A DNA stretch of 64,000 nt from RGIG3159 sp034927685. Lineage in GTDB: Bacteria; Bacillota; Clostridia; Oscillospirales; Oscillospiraceae. A model generated the notes under the pieces. The model had not been told where the DNA came from and ran no database searches. It worked only from the letters and a program-made list of their open reading frames with translations. The stretch spans positions 24,927 through 88,926 of the forward strand of contig JAYFPO010000020.1 of the NCBI GenBank assembly GCA_034927685.1. The letters are read 5' to 3'. A program made the translations under genes and the position numbers. Positions 51,494-60,093 of the stretch are shown here, piece after piece (the stretch's first letter is position 1; each line of letters opens with the position of its first letter).

Positions 51494-51527
51494 GGTGTTC
51501 ACGCCCTTTTACAAAATAGGTGCTGAA

Positions 51528-51974
51528 TCAAAGCTCCTCAATTTTGAGCTTCAGGTCGCCGGTGATTTCATAGCCCAGCTTGCAGCGGACCGTGTAGAGG
51601 CCAACCTGCTTGATGGGTTCCGGAATGACGATCTTCCGCTTGTCGATGACAATGCCGGCTTGCGCCTGCAGGCCGCTCGCGATTTCCTGCGCCGTGACGG
51701 AGCCGAAGAGGCGTCCCGCTCCGCCGCCCTTGCAGGCGACTGTAACCGTGATTTCCTTCAGCTTTTGCGAAATCTCCACAGCCTCGGCCCGTTCCTTTGC
51801 CTGCCGTTCGGCGGCAGCCTTGTCGTTCATCCGCATGGTGTTCAGGTTGTCGGCGGTGGCCTCAATGGCCAGTTTTCTGGGAAGCAGGAAATTGCGGCCG
51901 TAGCCCTCGGCGACCTCAAGCATCTGTCCGCGCTTGCCCTTCCCTCTGACGTCCTGCTGTAAAATGACTTTCAT
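51528..51974 (-). CDS. rplI: 50S ribosomal protein L9
   Basis: The 148-residue L9 has the N-terminal rRNA-binding domain MKVILQQDVRGKGKRGQMLEVAEGYGRNFLLPRKLA, which carries the L9 signature. A long central helix follows (about 40-75), then the C-terminal domain with FGSVTAQEIA and VGLYTVRCKLGYEI. It binds 23S rRNA near the L1 stalk. AAAGGAG precedes the ATG. It stands between gdpP and dnaB, the conserved neighbours in this phylum. Confidence 0.97.
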   Translation of the reverse strand: MKVILQQDVRGKGKRGQMLEVAEGYGRNFLLPRKLAIEATADNLNTMRMNDKAAAERQAKERAEAVEISQKLKEITVTVACKGGGAGRLFGSVTAQEIASGLQAQAGIVIDKRKIVIPEPIKQVGLYTVRCKLGYEITGDLKLKIEEL

Positions 51975-51985
51975 ATGATACTCCT

Positions 51986-53992
51986 TTATTTCACTGGTTC
52001 GGCAGATTCGGTCATCTGCTCGTAAAAATGGTTGATGGATTGGACCAATCGGTCCACTACGTCGGTCATATCCTTGCCGGGAATCTGCGCGCCGGCCGTG
52101 GCGGGGTTGCCGCCGCCGCCCAACGACTCCAGAATAACCTGAACGTTTTCTTCGCCAATCGAGCGCGCTGAGACGATGATTCGGTCGCCCTGCGGAAACA
52201 GGACAAAGGACGCGGAAACGTTGGAAATGTTGACCAGCTCGTCGGCGGCCTGCGCCGCGATGACCCGGGTGACAGGCTGATCCAGCACCGCAATGGCGAT
52301 CTTACCCCGGTAGATCCGGGCCTTCTGGACGATCTGATACCGGGCGACTGTGGAAACGAAGTCGCTTTGCAGCAGCTTCTTCACCTCGACGGGGTCCGCG
52401 CCCAGACGCCGCAGGAAGGCGGCGGATTCAAAGGTCCGGCCGCTGGTCCGCACGGAAAAGTGCTTGGTGTCCAGCACGATGCCGGCAAGCAGCGCCATGG
52501 CCTCCTCCGGCAGCACATCCCTGGGGTCCACGGCGTATTGCAGCAGCTCGGCCACCAGCTCCGAGGCGGAGGACGCGGAGGGCTCATGGAGATTCAGGAC
52601 CACGGGACTGATGTAATCGGCGGCGCGCCGGTGGTGGTCGATGACCGCGATGCGGCTCATAGAGCCGAGCAGCGGCCGATACTGCACCTGGTCTGGCCGG
52701 TTGGTATCCACCACGATCAGAAGACTCTTGGCGTCGGCCATGATGAGCGCGCTCTCTCCGGAGAGGAAGCAATCCCGGTATTCCTGCCGCGCAGCCAGTA
52801 AATCCAGCATCTCCTGCACGGAATTCTGCTGATAATCCACAATGATGTTGGCTTTCTTGCCGCGCTTGCGACACATGGCCTGGATGCCGGCGGAGGCGCC
52901 CAGAGAATCCAGATCGGCGCTGCTGTGCCCCATGATGAAGATATGGCTGGACTGCGCAATCAGCTCGGAGAGGGACCCGGCCATCACCCGCGCCTTGACC
53001 TTGGTGCGGTTGCTGGATTCCTTTCCCCTGCCACCGTAGAAGGAAAAATTGTAGCGGTCCTTGACTACCGCCTGGTCGCCGCCGCGGGACAGGGCCATTT
53101 CTATGCTGAGGGCTGCAAAACTGTAGGCCTCCTCATAGGAGGCGCCGTCCTTGCCGATGCCAAGGCTGATGGTAGCTGCCACGCCGGAGCCGTTGACCAC
53201 CCGCCGAACGTCGTCCAGAAGATGGAATTTCGCGTCGATCATACCCTGCAGGGCACGGGATTCAAAGACGTAGAGATAGCGGTTTCGCTCGATCTTCCGC
53301 AGCAGGCCGCCCATACCGGCGGTCCAATTGGTAACGGCGTTGTTGACGGCGACATTGAGCGTGGAAACGTCGTTGTCGGTCAGATTGTTGGTCAGCTCGT
53401 CATAGTTGTCCACCAGAATGATGGCGACCATTGGCCGCGATCCGGCGTATTCCTCCTTGACGGTCAGATACTCCGTCATTTCAATCAGCAGCAGATTGGC
53501 CAGCTTTTCCGGAAATTCCCCGTCTTTCGGCGTCACAATATTACCGTAGACGTGGTAACGCCGGTTCCCATAGCTCAGCTCCGGCACGGTTTTGACTGGC
53601 GCCTCCTTCAGAAAAGAGAGGTCCAGCTCCGGCAGAAAGCGGGTGAGCGGCGCGCCGAGCAGTTCTTCCTTCTGCCCGAGCATCTGGCAGAATTGCTCGC
53701 TGGCCCAGAGAATCTCGCCGGATGCTGCGTTCAGAAGCACCTTCGGCACCGGAGACTCGCTGCGCAGCGCCGCGTCGAGCGCGTCGGTGGTGGTCTGGAT
53801 GTAGCGGATAATCTGCCGTCTTCTGCTGCGGGAATTGGCAATGGCATAGACGAATAAAACAATCACGCCGCCGGCATCGGCCAACGCCAGATAATACTGC
53901 TTCAGAAACAGGGCAGCCGCACTGCTGAGCACCAGAATCAGCAGGGAAATTGTCAGTCCGGGACGAAGCAGCCGGGAAAGCTTGTTGTTCAA
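51986..53992 (-). CDS. gdpP: Cyclic-di-AMP phosphodiesterase GdpP (DHH family)
   Basis: GdpP hydrolyses c-di-AMP and so tunes potassium, turgor and cell-wall stress responses. The 668 residues show two membrane helices (about 10-55) and a PAS-like domain (about 70-150). A degenerate GGDEF domain follows (about 165-300; the catalytic motif is not intact, as in known GdpP). The DHH domain has GHSSADLDSLGA (canonical D-x-D-S-x-G-A) and VIDHHRRA, and the DHHA1 domain ends with the GGGGNPATAGA substrate loop. TTG 53992 lies 8 nt after AAAGGTG; GTG 54001 is possible but too close to the site. It is first of a six-gene run. Confidence 0.94.
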   Translation of the reverse strand: MNNKLSRLLRPGLTISLLILVLSSAAALFLKQYYLALADAGGVIVLFVYAIANSRSRRRQIIRYIQTTTDALDAALRSESPVPKVLLNAASGEILWASEQFCQMLGQKEELLGAPLTRFLPELDLSFLKEAPVKTVPELSYGNRRYHVYGNIVTPKDGEFPEKLANLLLIEMTEYLTVKEEYAGSRPMVAIILVDNYDELTNNLTDNDVSTLNVAVNNAVTNWTAGMGGLLRKIERNRYLYVFESRALQGMIDAKFHLLDDVRRVVNGSGVAATISLGIGKDGASYEEAYSFAALSIEMALSRGGDQAVVKDRYNFSFYGGRGKESSNRTKVKARVMAGSLSELIAQSSHIFIMGHSSADLDSLGASAGIQAMCRKRGKKANIIVDYQQNSVQEMLDLLAARQEYRDCFLSGESALIMADAKSLLIVVDTNRPDQVQYRPLLGSMSRIAVIDHHRRAADYISPVVLNLHEPSASSASELVAELLQYAVDPRDVLPEEAMALLAGIVLDTKHFSVRTSGRTFESAAFLRRLGADPVEVKKLLQSDFVSTVARYQIVQKARIYRGKIAIAVLDQPVTRVIAAQAADELVNISNVSASFVLFPQGDRIIVSARSIGEENVQVILESLGGGGNPATAGAQIPGKDMTDVVDRLVQSINHFYEQMTESAEPVK

Positions 53993-54033
53993 GGAAAACA
54001 CACCTTTCAGGGATCAGCACGCAGGATATAGGT

Positions 54034-54062
54034 ATTATAGCAAATGTCGGCGGGCGCTTCAA
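54034..54062 (-). promoter_or_regulatory. Promoter of the gdpP-rplI-dnaB-tilS-hpt-ftsH run
   Basis: -35 TTGAAG (54062-54057), 17-bp spacer, extended -10 TGC-TATAAT (TATAAT 54039-54034) on the minus strand. Confidence 0.7.
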
Positions 54063-54102
54063 GAGACAACCGCAGGTTTTCGGGGAAACGGGCGATTCCA
54101 GA

Positions 54103-54131
54103 TTGCTTTTCCGGCAAAAATATGGTATGAC
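54103..54131 (+). promoter_or_regulatory. Putative promoter of proBAC
   Basis: -35 TTGCTT (54103-54108), 17-bp spacer, extended -10 TGG-TATGAC (54123-54131), 29 bp before the proB ATG. Confidence 0.55.
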
Positions 54132-54159
54132 TGAGAAAACAGCGAAAGGAAGATTCTCC

Positions 54160-54942
54160 ATGAGAATTGTTGTGAAGATCGGCACCTCAACGCTGGCCCA
54201 TGCGGGCGGGCGACTGAACATCCGGCGGGTGGAGACGCTGTGCAAGGCGCTCAGCGACCTGAAAAACGCCGGCAACGAGGTGATTCTGGTCTCGTCCGGC
54301 GCCATCGGCATGGGCGTAGGGAAGCTGTCTCTGCGGGAGAAGCCGGCGGACATCCCCTCCAAGCAGGCCGCCGCCGCTGTGGGACAGTGTGAACTCATGT
54401 ATGTCTATGATAAGCTTTTTTCCGAGTACAACCACACGGTGGCACAGCTTTTGCTGACCGGTTCCGACTTTTCCCATAAGGACCGCTTCCGGAACCTTCG
54501 CAATACCCTGCTGCGGCTGTTGGAGATGGAAGTTCTGCCCATCATCAACGAAAACGACACCGTGGCCACGGAGGAGATCAAGGTGGGCGACAACGACACG
54601 CTCTCCGCAATGGTGGCGGCAGCGGCCGACGCAGAGCTGCTGATTCTCCTGTCGGATATCGACGGGCTTTATACGGCAGATCCCCACCGTTTTCCGGACG
54701 CCCGGCTGATCTCCCGCGTGGAGGCGCTGACGCCGGAGATTCTGGCGTTGGGCGGCGCGGAAGGCTCCGGCCTGGGCACCGGCGGCATGAAAACCAAGCT
54801 GCACGCCGCAAAGCTTTGCACCGAGGCGGGCTGCGACATGGTCATCGCCAACGGCACGAAGCCGGAACTCCTGTACGAAATCATGGAGGGGAAGCCGGTT
54901 GGGACCAGGTTTGACGGAAAAAAAGGCGGTGTGACTGCATGA
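54160..54942 (+). CDS. proB: Glutamate 5-kinase, short form without PUA domain
   Basis: ProB phosphorylates glutamate to start proline synthesis. The 260-residue amino-acid-kinase fold has KIGTSTL (about 5-11), VSSGAIGMG (about 46-54), INENDTVATEEIKVGDNDTLSA (about 128-149), the feedback/substrate region, and GTGGMKTKLHAA (about 207-218). It ends right after the kinase domain and lacks the roughly 100-residue PUA domain of E. coli ProB. ATG 54160 follows AAAGGA; an in-frame start at 53950 is upstream of the promoter. It overlaps proA by 4 bp. Confidence 0.95.
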   Translation: MRIVVKIGTSTLAHAGGRLNIRRVETLCKALSDLKNAGNEVILVSSGAIGMGVGKLSLREKPADIPSKQAAAAVGQCELMYVYDKLFSEYNHTVAQLLLTGSDFSHKDRFRNLRNTLLRLLEMEVLPIINENDTVATEEIKVGDNDTLSAMVAAAADAELLILLSDIDGLYTADPHRFPDARLISRVEALTPEILALGGAEGSGLGTGGMKTKLHAAKLCTEAGCDMVIANGTKPELLYEIMEGKPVGTRFDGKKGGVTA

Positions 54943-56192
54943 AGGCAACGGAGGAAATTTTGCGGGAAGCCCGGGAGACCAGGGGCACTTTCCTGACGAC
55001 CGAGCAGAAAAACGGCGCGCTTCTCGCCATGGCAAACGCTCTGGAGGAGCGCCGCCAGGAGATTCTCGCAGAAAATGAAGCGGATCTCGCCGCAGCGGCG
55101 GGGCAGATTTCCGCCGTGATGCTGGACCGGCTGCGGCTGACCGGGGACCGGGTGAAGGCCATGGCCGACGGCGTGCGGGCGGTAGCGGCGCTGCCGGACC
55201 CCGTGGGCCGCCGGCTGCGGGAAATTTGCCGGGGCGACGGACTGCGGATTGAAAAGGTCTCCGTCCCCCTCGGCGTGGTGGCAATCATCTATGAGAGCCG
55301 CCCTAATGTGACCTCCGACGCGGCGGCGCTTTGCCTGAAAAGCGGCAACGTCTGCGTCCTGCGCGGCGGCCGGGAGGCGTTTCGGTCGGCCATGGCCATC
55401 GTCTCGGCCCTGCGGCTCGGTCTGCGGCGGACCGGCATCCCGGAAACCATGGTAAATCTGGTGGAGGACATCTCCCGGGACAGCGCCCGGGCGCTGATGA
55501 CGGCCAGCGGCACGGTGGACCTGCTGATTCCACGCGGCGGCGCGGGCCTGATCCGCGCCTGTGTGGAGAACGCCACGGTACCCTGCATCGAGACCGGCAC
55601 CGGCATCTGCCATATCTTCGTAGACGAGAGCGCCGATCAGGAGATGGCGCTGCGGATTGTGGAAAACGCCAAGGCAAGCCGCCCCTCCGTGTGCAACGCG
55701 GCAGAGGTCTGCCTGGTCCACTGCGCCATTGCGGCGGAATTTCTGCCGAAGCTGCAAACACGGCTGACCGCAGACCGAACCGCTGCGGAGAAGGTCCCCG
55801 TAGAACTGCGGCTGGACCGGACCGCGGCGTCCCTGATTCCCGGTACCCCGGCGGGCGCGCAGGATTTCGACACGGAATTCCTTGACTACATCCTGGCAAT
55901 CGGCGTAGTCGACGGCGTCGACGCCGCCATCCGGCACATCGCGGCCCATTCCACCCACCACAGCGACGCCATTCTGACGCAAGACGCGGAACACGCGCAG
56001 AAATTCTTGCGGCAGGTGGACAGCGCGGCGGTCTATGTCAACGCCTCCACACGGTTCACGGACGGCGGAGAATTCGGCCTGGGCTGCGAAATGGGCATTT
56101 CCACGCAAAAGCTCCACGCCCGGGGCCCTATGGGCCTGGAGGAGCTGACTACCTATCAGTATCATGTGACGGGAACCGGCCAGATCCGGTAA
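54939..56192 (+). CDS. proA: Glutamate-5-semialdehyde dehydrogenase (gamma-glutamyl phosphate reductase)
   Basis: ProA reduces glutamyl-5-phosphate with NADPH to glutamate semialdehyde, which cyclises to pyrroline-5-carboxylate. The 417-residue aldehyde-dehydrogenase-fold protein has VPLGVVAIIYESRPNVTSDAAALCLKSGN (about 109-137), the catalytic Cys region ASRPSVCNAAEVCLVH (about 247-262; the nucleophile is the Cys of SVCNA) and a C-terminal TRFTDGGEFGLGCEMGISTQKLHARGPMGLEELTTYQY. Length is normal. The coupled 4-bp overlap with proB reflects channelling of the labile phosphate. Confidence 0.96.
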   Translation: MKATEEILREARETRGTFLTTEQKNGALLAMANALEERRQEILAENEADLAAAAGQISAVMLDRLRLTGDRVKAMADGVRAVAALPDPVGRRLREICRGDGLRIEKVSVPLGVVAIIYESRPNVTSDAAALCLKSGNVCVLRGGREAFRSAMAIVSALRLGLRRTGIPETMVNLVEDISRDSARALMTASGTVDLLIPRGGAGLIRACVENATVPCIETGTGICHIFVDESADQEMALRIVENAKASRPSVCNAAEVCLVHCAIAAEFLPKLQTRLTADRTAAEKVPVELRLDRTAASLIPGTPAGAQDFDTEFLDYILAIGVVDGVDAAIRHIAAHSTHHSDAILTQDAEHAQKFLRQVDSAAVYVNASTRFTDGGEFGLGCEMGISTQKLHARGPMGLEELTTYQYHVTGTGQIR

Positions 56193-56204
56193 GGAGGCTT
56201 TTCA

Positions 56205-56996
56205 GTGAAATTCGGAATGATCGGCTGCGGCAATATGGGCGGCGCGGTGGCCGCCGCCGTGGCGCAAGCGGCAGGCGGCGCGCATGTGTTGGCGTCGGAC
56301 CACCACGAGGAGAATCTTTTCCGGCTGCGCGAAAACTACGGCACCCGAACAGGCACAGCCTTAGAAGCTGCCGCGTGCGAGTATGTCTTTTTGGGCGTCA
56401 AGCCACAGGCCATGGAGACACTGTTCGCGGAAATCGGCCCCACGCTGCGGCAGCGGCGGGACCGCTTCGTGCTCGTCAGCATGGCGGCCGGGCTGACCAT
56501 CGCGGGCGTCCGTACGCTTGCGGGCATAGATTGTCCGGTCATTCGGATTATGCCCAATTTGCCGGTGGCCGAGGGTGCCGGGATGACGCTCTATGCCGCA
56601 AACGGAGTGACGGCGGCGGAGCAGGCGGAGTTTCTCGCCGCCATGGCCGGAACGGGGCTGCTGGACGAGCTGCCGGAGCGGCTGATCGACGCGGCCAGCG
56701 CCGTGGCGGGCTGCGGACCCGCCTATGCGTGCCTGTTTCTGGAGGCACTGGCCGACGGCGGCGTGGCCTGCGGGCTGCCGCGGGCCAAGGCCCGGCTGTA
56801 CGCGGCGCAAATGCTGCTGGGCACGGCACAGATGGCGCTGGACGGCGAATCCCCGGCCGCGCGCAAGGATGCGGTATGCAGTCCCGGCGGCACCACCATT
56901 GCGGGGGTCCGCGCGCTGGAACGGGCCGGTTTCCGTGCCGCCGCCATGGACGCGGTGCAAGCCGCCTATGAGCGGACCCTGGCGTTGAAAAAGTGA
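56205..56996 (+). CDS. proC: Pyrroline-5-carboxylate reductase
   Basis: ProC performs the last step to proline, using NAD(P)H. The 263 residues start with the Rossmann loop IGCGNMGGAVA (about 6-16). They show FLGVKPQAMETL, VSMAAGLTI, RIMPNLPVAEGAGMTLY (about 105-121) and the C-terminal catalytic helical domain with AVAGCGPAYACLFLEALADGG and VCSPGGTTIAGVRALE. It is separated from proA by 12 bp with an AAGGAGG site. All three proline genes are therefore in one unit, which ends at the hairpin at 57002. Confidence 0.95.
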   Translation: MKFGMIGCGNMGGAVAAAVAQAAGGAHVLASDHHEENLFRLRENYGTRTGTALEAAACEYVFLGVKPQAMETLFAEIGPTLRQRRDRFVLVSMAAGLTIAGVRTLAGIDCPVIRIMPNLPVAEGAGMTLYAANGVTAAEQAEFLAAMAGTGLLDELPERLIDAASAVAGCGPAYACLFLEALADGGVACGLPRAKARLYAAQMLLGTAQMALDGESPAARKDAVCSPGGTTIAGVRALERAGFRAAAMDAVQAAYERTLALKK

Positions 56997-57001
56997 GTTT
57001 A

Positions 57002-57034
57002 AACCGGCCCGGGAGGCAAAACCTCGGGCCGGTT
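57002..57034 (+). terminator. Terminator of proBAC
   Basis: AACCGGCCCGGGAGG / CCTCGGGCCGGTT with a 2-nt bulge and 5-nt loop, 6 bp after the proC stop; T-rich sequence follows (ATTCTTGAGATTTTTT). Confidence 0.75.
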
Positions 57035-57089
57035 ATTCTTGAGATTTTTTGGCAAAATAGTAATTGCAGTATACTTTCACCGCCAGCTG

Positions 57090-57098
57090 TGCTATACT
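57090..57098 (+). promoter_or_regulatory. Putative extended -10 promoter of the RNase J gene
   Basis: TGC-TATACT with no good -35. It implies a leader of about 220 nt (57105-57325) before the TTG start, in which I can name no riboswitch or reading frame. Confidence 0.4.
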
Positions 57099-57325
57099 AA
57101 TCTATACGGTTTTTGCCGCATTTAGTATAGAACGCGCACATCTTGCGCTGGTATATAAATATTACAATTGCACAGAGACGGCCTGCAGGCGGAATTTGGG
57201 ACGGGGCGAGACGGGGCTCCGGATCTCGATTCTGTGTGCTTCAGTTTTTTGTTGCCATTTTTGGCGTACATATTCGGCGCTTTATCGCCGTCTTTTCGCA
57301 GAAAAAATTGAAAGGAAGGATTCAT

Positions 57326-58981
57326 TTGGCAGAAAAACTGAAGATTATTCCCCTGGGCGGTCTCGGAGAAATCGGAAAAAACATGACCGTGCTGGAATAC
57401 GGCAGGGACATGATCATCATTGACTGCGGCCTCGGCTTTCCGGAGGACGACATGTACGGCATCGACCTGGTGATCCCGGACGTCAGCTACGTCGCGAAAA
57501 ACCAGCAGAAGCTGCGCGGTCTTTTTCTGACCCACGGCCACGAGGATCACATCGGCGGGCTGCCCTTTGCGCTGCAGGTGTTCAAAACGCCGATCCACGG
57601 CACGGCGCTGACCCTCGGTCTCGTGCGCGGCAAGCTGGAGGAACACGGCCTCGACAAGAGCATCAATCTCGTCACCCATAAGGCGGGCGACATAGTGAAG
57701 GCCGGGTGCTTCGAGGTGGAATTCATCCACGTCAACCACTCCATCGCCGACGCCGTCGCCTTTGGCATCAAAACGCCGGTGGGAACCGTCGTGTTTACCG
57801 GCGACTTCAAGCTGGACCCGACCGACAGCGAGGGTCTGGCTGACCTCACCCGGTTCGGAGAGCTGGGCAAGGCCGGCGTGCTGGCGCTGCTCTGCGATTC
57901 CACCAATGTCGAGCGCCCGGGCCACTCCCCCGCGGAAATGGTCGTGGCCGACGGTCTGGACCGGCAGTTCAAGGGCTGCAAGCAGCGGATCATCGTCACC
58001 ACCTTCGCCTCCAACATGCACAGACTGCAAACCCTGTTTGACACCGCCAGCCGCTACGGCCGGAAGGTCGCCGTCACGGGCCGCAGCATGGAGAACATTC
58101 TCAAGGTCTCCACAGAGCTGGGCTATCTGACCGTGCCGCCGCACACGCTGGTGGACATCAACGAGATCAAAAACCTGCCAAAGGACAAGATCGCGATTGT
58201 CTGCACCGGTTCACAGGGCGAGGACATGTCCGCCATGTACCGCATCGCCTTCTCGGCGCACCGTCAGGTGGAAATCCAGACCGGCGACCGGGTCATTATC
58301 TCCGCCTCCGCCATCCCCGGCAGTGAAAAAGCGGTGAGCAAGATCATCAACGAGCTGTACCACAAGGGCGCCGACGTAGTCTACGACAAGGCGCTGGATC
58401 TCCACGCCTCCGGCCATGCCTGCCAGGAGGAGATCAAACTGATCCACGCGCTGGTCAAGCCCACGTACTTTATCCCCGTCCACGGCGAGCAGCGCCATCT
58501 GCGGATTCACGCCAAGCTGGCCATGACCATGGGCATGAACCCCAAAAACATCTTCATTCTGGACATCGGCCAGGTTCTGGAGTTGACGCAGAAGAGCTGC
58601 AAGCTAAACGGCGTCGTGCCCGCCGGCCGCGTACTGGTAGACGGAACCGGCGTCGGTGACGTGGGCAGTGTGGTCCTGCGGGACCGGAAGCATCTGGCCG
58701 AGGACGGCATGATCGTCGTCATCGTCAATCTGTCCGCCGAGGACGGCTCTGTTCTGACCGGGCCGGATATCGTGACGCGGGGCTTCGTCTATGTCAAGGA
58801 CAACGGGGACCTGCTGGAGGAGCTGCGCGCTGTCGCCGCGCGCGCGCTGGATCAATGCGCTGCGAAGCAGATTTCCGACTGGTCCGCCATCAAAAGCGCC
58901 ATCAAAAACGACCTGTCGGCCTACCTCTACAAGAAAACCAAGCGGAATCCCATGATTCTGCCTGTCATCATGGAAGTATAA
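57326..58981 (+). CDS. Ribonuclease J
   Basis: RNase J is a metallo-beta-lactamase-fold exo/endonuclease central to mRNA decay and rRNA maturation in Firmicutes. The 551 residues match the family (about 555). They carry IPLGGLGEIGKNM at the start, the zinc motif LTHGHEDHIGG (about 67-77), VNHSIADA and TGDFKLD with further ligands. The beta-CASP domain has VTTFASNMHRLQ, VTGRSM and CTGSQGE, and VHGEQRHL (third His) follows. A C-terminal domain ends NPMILPVIMEV. TTG 57326 lies 5 nt after AAGGAAGGA and begins AEKLKIIPLGG; the only upstream in-frame ATG (57143) adds about 60 unrelated residues. Confidence 0.93.
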   Translation: MAEKLKIIPLGGLGEIGKNMTVLEYGRDMIIIDCGLGFPEDDMYGIDLVIPDVSYVAKNQQKLRGLFLTHGHEDHIGGLPFALQVFKTPIHGTALTLGLVRGKLEEHGLDKSINLVTHKAGDIVKAGCFEVEFIHVNHSIADAVAFGIKTPVGTVVFTGDFKLDPTDSEGLADLTRFGELGKAGVLALLCDSTNVERPGHSPAEMVVADGLDRQFKGCKQRIIVTTFASNMHRLQTLFDTASRYGRKVAVTGRSMENILKVSTELGYLTVPPHTLVDINEIKNLPKDKIAIVCTGSQGEDMSAMYRIAFSAHRQVEIQTGDRVIISASAIPGSEKAVSKIINELYHKGADVVYDKALDLHASGHACQEEIKLIHALVKPTYFIPVHGEQRHLRIHAKLAMTMGMNPKNIFILDIGQVLELTQKSCKLNGVVPAGRVLVDGTGVGDVGSVVLRDRKHLAEDGMIVVIVNLSAEDGSVLTGPDIVTRGFVYVKDNGDLLEELRAVAARALDQCAAKQISDWSAIKSAIKNDLSAYLYKKTKRNPMILPVIMEV

Positions 58982-59040
58982 AAAAATCGACAAAGCCGCC
59001 GGAACGGAACTGCCGCCGCGGCGGAGAAGCGCGCTTGCGC

Positions 59041-59089
59041 AAACAGACAAAGGGTCTGCTGCATGATGCAGCAGACCCTTTGTCTGTTT
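59041..59089. terminator. 23-bp perfect inverted repeat, bidirectional terminator
   Basis: The left arm at 59041-59063 and right arm at 59067-59089 are exactly complementary over 23 bp around a TGA loop. The core reads GGTCTGCTGCA / TGCAGCAGACC. The arms end in AAACAGAC/GTCTGTTT, giving a modest U-rich tail on each strand. It separates the convergent RNase J and XRE genes. Confidence 0.85.
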
Positions 59090-59117
59090 GGCCGAGAGCA
59101 GGACACCTTGGCGGTCC

Positions 59118-59846
59118 CTACTTCTGGTAAGCGGTCAAACGTACGCCGTCCCCGGCGGTGGCGTTTCCGTAAATGGCGCCGCAGCGGATGCCGTCTCCCG
59201 CCTGGGCGTCGCCGCCCACGTTTCCGCAGGTGACGGAATCGCTGGCGCTGACGCTGCCGCCTACGTCTCCGCAGTGGACAGAGTCGCCCGCGCGCACATT
59301 GCCGCCGACGCACTCACAGGTGACCGAGTCCCCGGCCTGTACGCCGCCGCCCACCGCGCCGCAGGTAACGGAATCCCCGGCGTTGACGCTGCCCTCGATC
59401 GGCGCGCCACCCGTAATCTGAACGGCAAAATCGCTTTGAATATTGAGCGCCGGGCCCTCGTAACAGAACGCAACCTTCTGTTTCTCCCGGTTATAGCGGC
59501 CCAGCAGACTGTTGCCGACCAGCTTGTGCCCGGCGAAAAGGACGGCATGCAGGGTGCCGCGGTCATCATCCCAGGGGAGTTCGCCGTAGACGACCTGCTC
59601 GCGGGGCGCTTCCTGCTCCGCTGCGGGCGCGCAGGAAAGCGGCGCGCGGCCAAAGAGCGCGTCGATGGAGATGCCGAATACGTCCGCCAGCTCCGGCAGC
59701 ATGGTGATGTCCGGGCAAGACTGCCCCAATTCCCACTTGCTGACGGCCTGAAAGGTCACGCCCAATTTTCCGGCCAGCACGTCCTGGGTCATGCCCTGCT
59801 CCTTGCGCAAGGCGGCAATGTGATTGCCAAGTACATTCATTTCCAT
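59118..59846 (-). CDS. XRE-family regulator with C-terminal 15-residue Cys-containing repeats
   Basis: This 242-residue protein has an N-terminal helix-turn-helix (about 5-65: LRKEQGMTQDVLAGKLGVTFQAVSKWELGQSCPDI) and a linker with a degenerate strand region (85-150). Six tandem 15-residue repeats start at 154, 169, 184, 199, 214 and 229, each V-x-A-G-D-S-V-x-C-G-x-V-G-G-x. Cys recurs at 162, 177, 192, 207 and 222, exactly 15 apart; the last repeat has Leu instead. The pattern predicts a right-handed beta-helix like bactofilins, with a ladder of Cys that could bind metal or sense redox state. ATG 59846 lies 8 nt after AAGGAGG. The function is unknown. Confidence 0.85.
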   Translation of the reverse strand: MEMNVLGNHIAALRKEQGMTQDVLAGKLGVTFQAVSKWELGQSCPDITMLPELADVFGISIDALFGRAPLSCAPAAEQEAPREQVVYGELPWDDDRGTLHAVLFAGHKLVGNSLLGRYNREKQKVAFCYEGPALNIQSDFAVQITGGAPIEGSVNAGDSVTCGAVGGGVQAGDSVTCECVGGNVRAGDSVHCGDVGGSVSASDSVTCGNVGGDAQAGDGIRCGAIYGNATAGDGVRLTAYQK

Positions 59847-59874
59847 TCAGAAAACCTCCTTTTCGGATGGCCCG

Positions 59875-59903
59875 ATCATACCCTGCCCGGGCTTGGAAAA
59901 CAA
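59875..59903 (-). promoter_or_regulatory. Promoter of the XRE gene
   Basis: -35 TTGTTT (59903-59898) and -10 TATGAT (59880-59875) on the minus strand, 17 bp apart. Confidence 0.6.
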
Positions 59904-59933
59904 TCGCGGCGCCGTTGAATTCAGCCAATTTGA

Positions 59934-59984
59934 CTCAACCATTCGTTGAGCTTTGCAAAAGCAGCGCATTCAACTCATAGTTGA
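59934..59984. promoter_or_regulatory. Pair of TCAAC-N5-GTTGA palindromes upstream of the XRE promoter
   Basis: TCAAC-CATTC-GTTGA (59935-59949) and TCAAC-TCATA-GTTGA (59970-59984) are spaced 35 bp centre to centre. A related GTTGAATTCA lies at 59914-59923. They are good candidates for binding sites of the XRE protein or another dimeric regulator. The flanking gap to 60093 holds no gene. Confidence 0.5.
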
Positions 59985-60093
59985 GCGCCGCTTTGGCGGC
60001 AAACGTACCGTCTGCCTGGAGAACCTCGCCGCGCGTCAATCATGACATGGCAAAGAAAGCACTCCCGCGTGTCCGCAGCTGCGCCGTGCTGCT

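Noticed and set aside
57099..57325. Riboswitch in the RNase J leader
   Set aside because: The leader is long but I could not match any known riboswitch core or a terminator/antiterminator pair.
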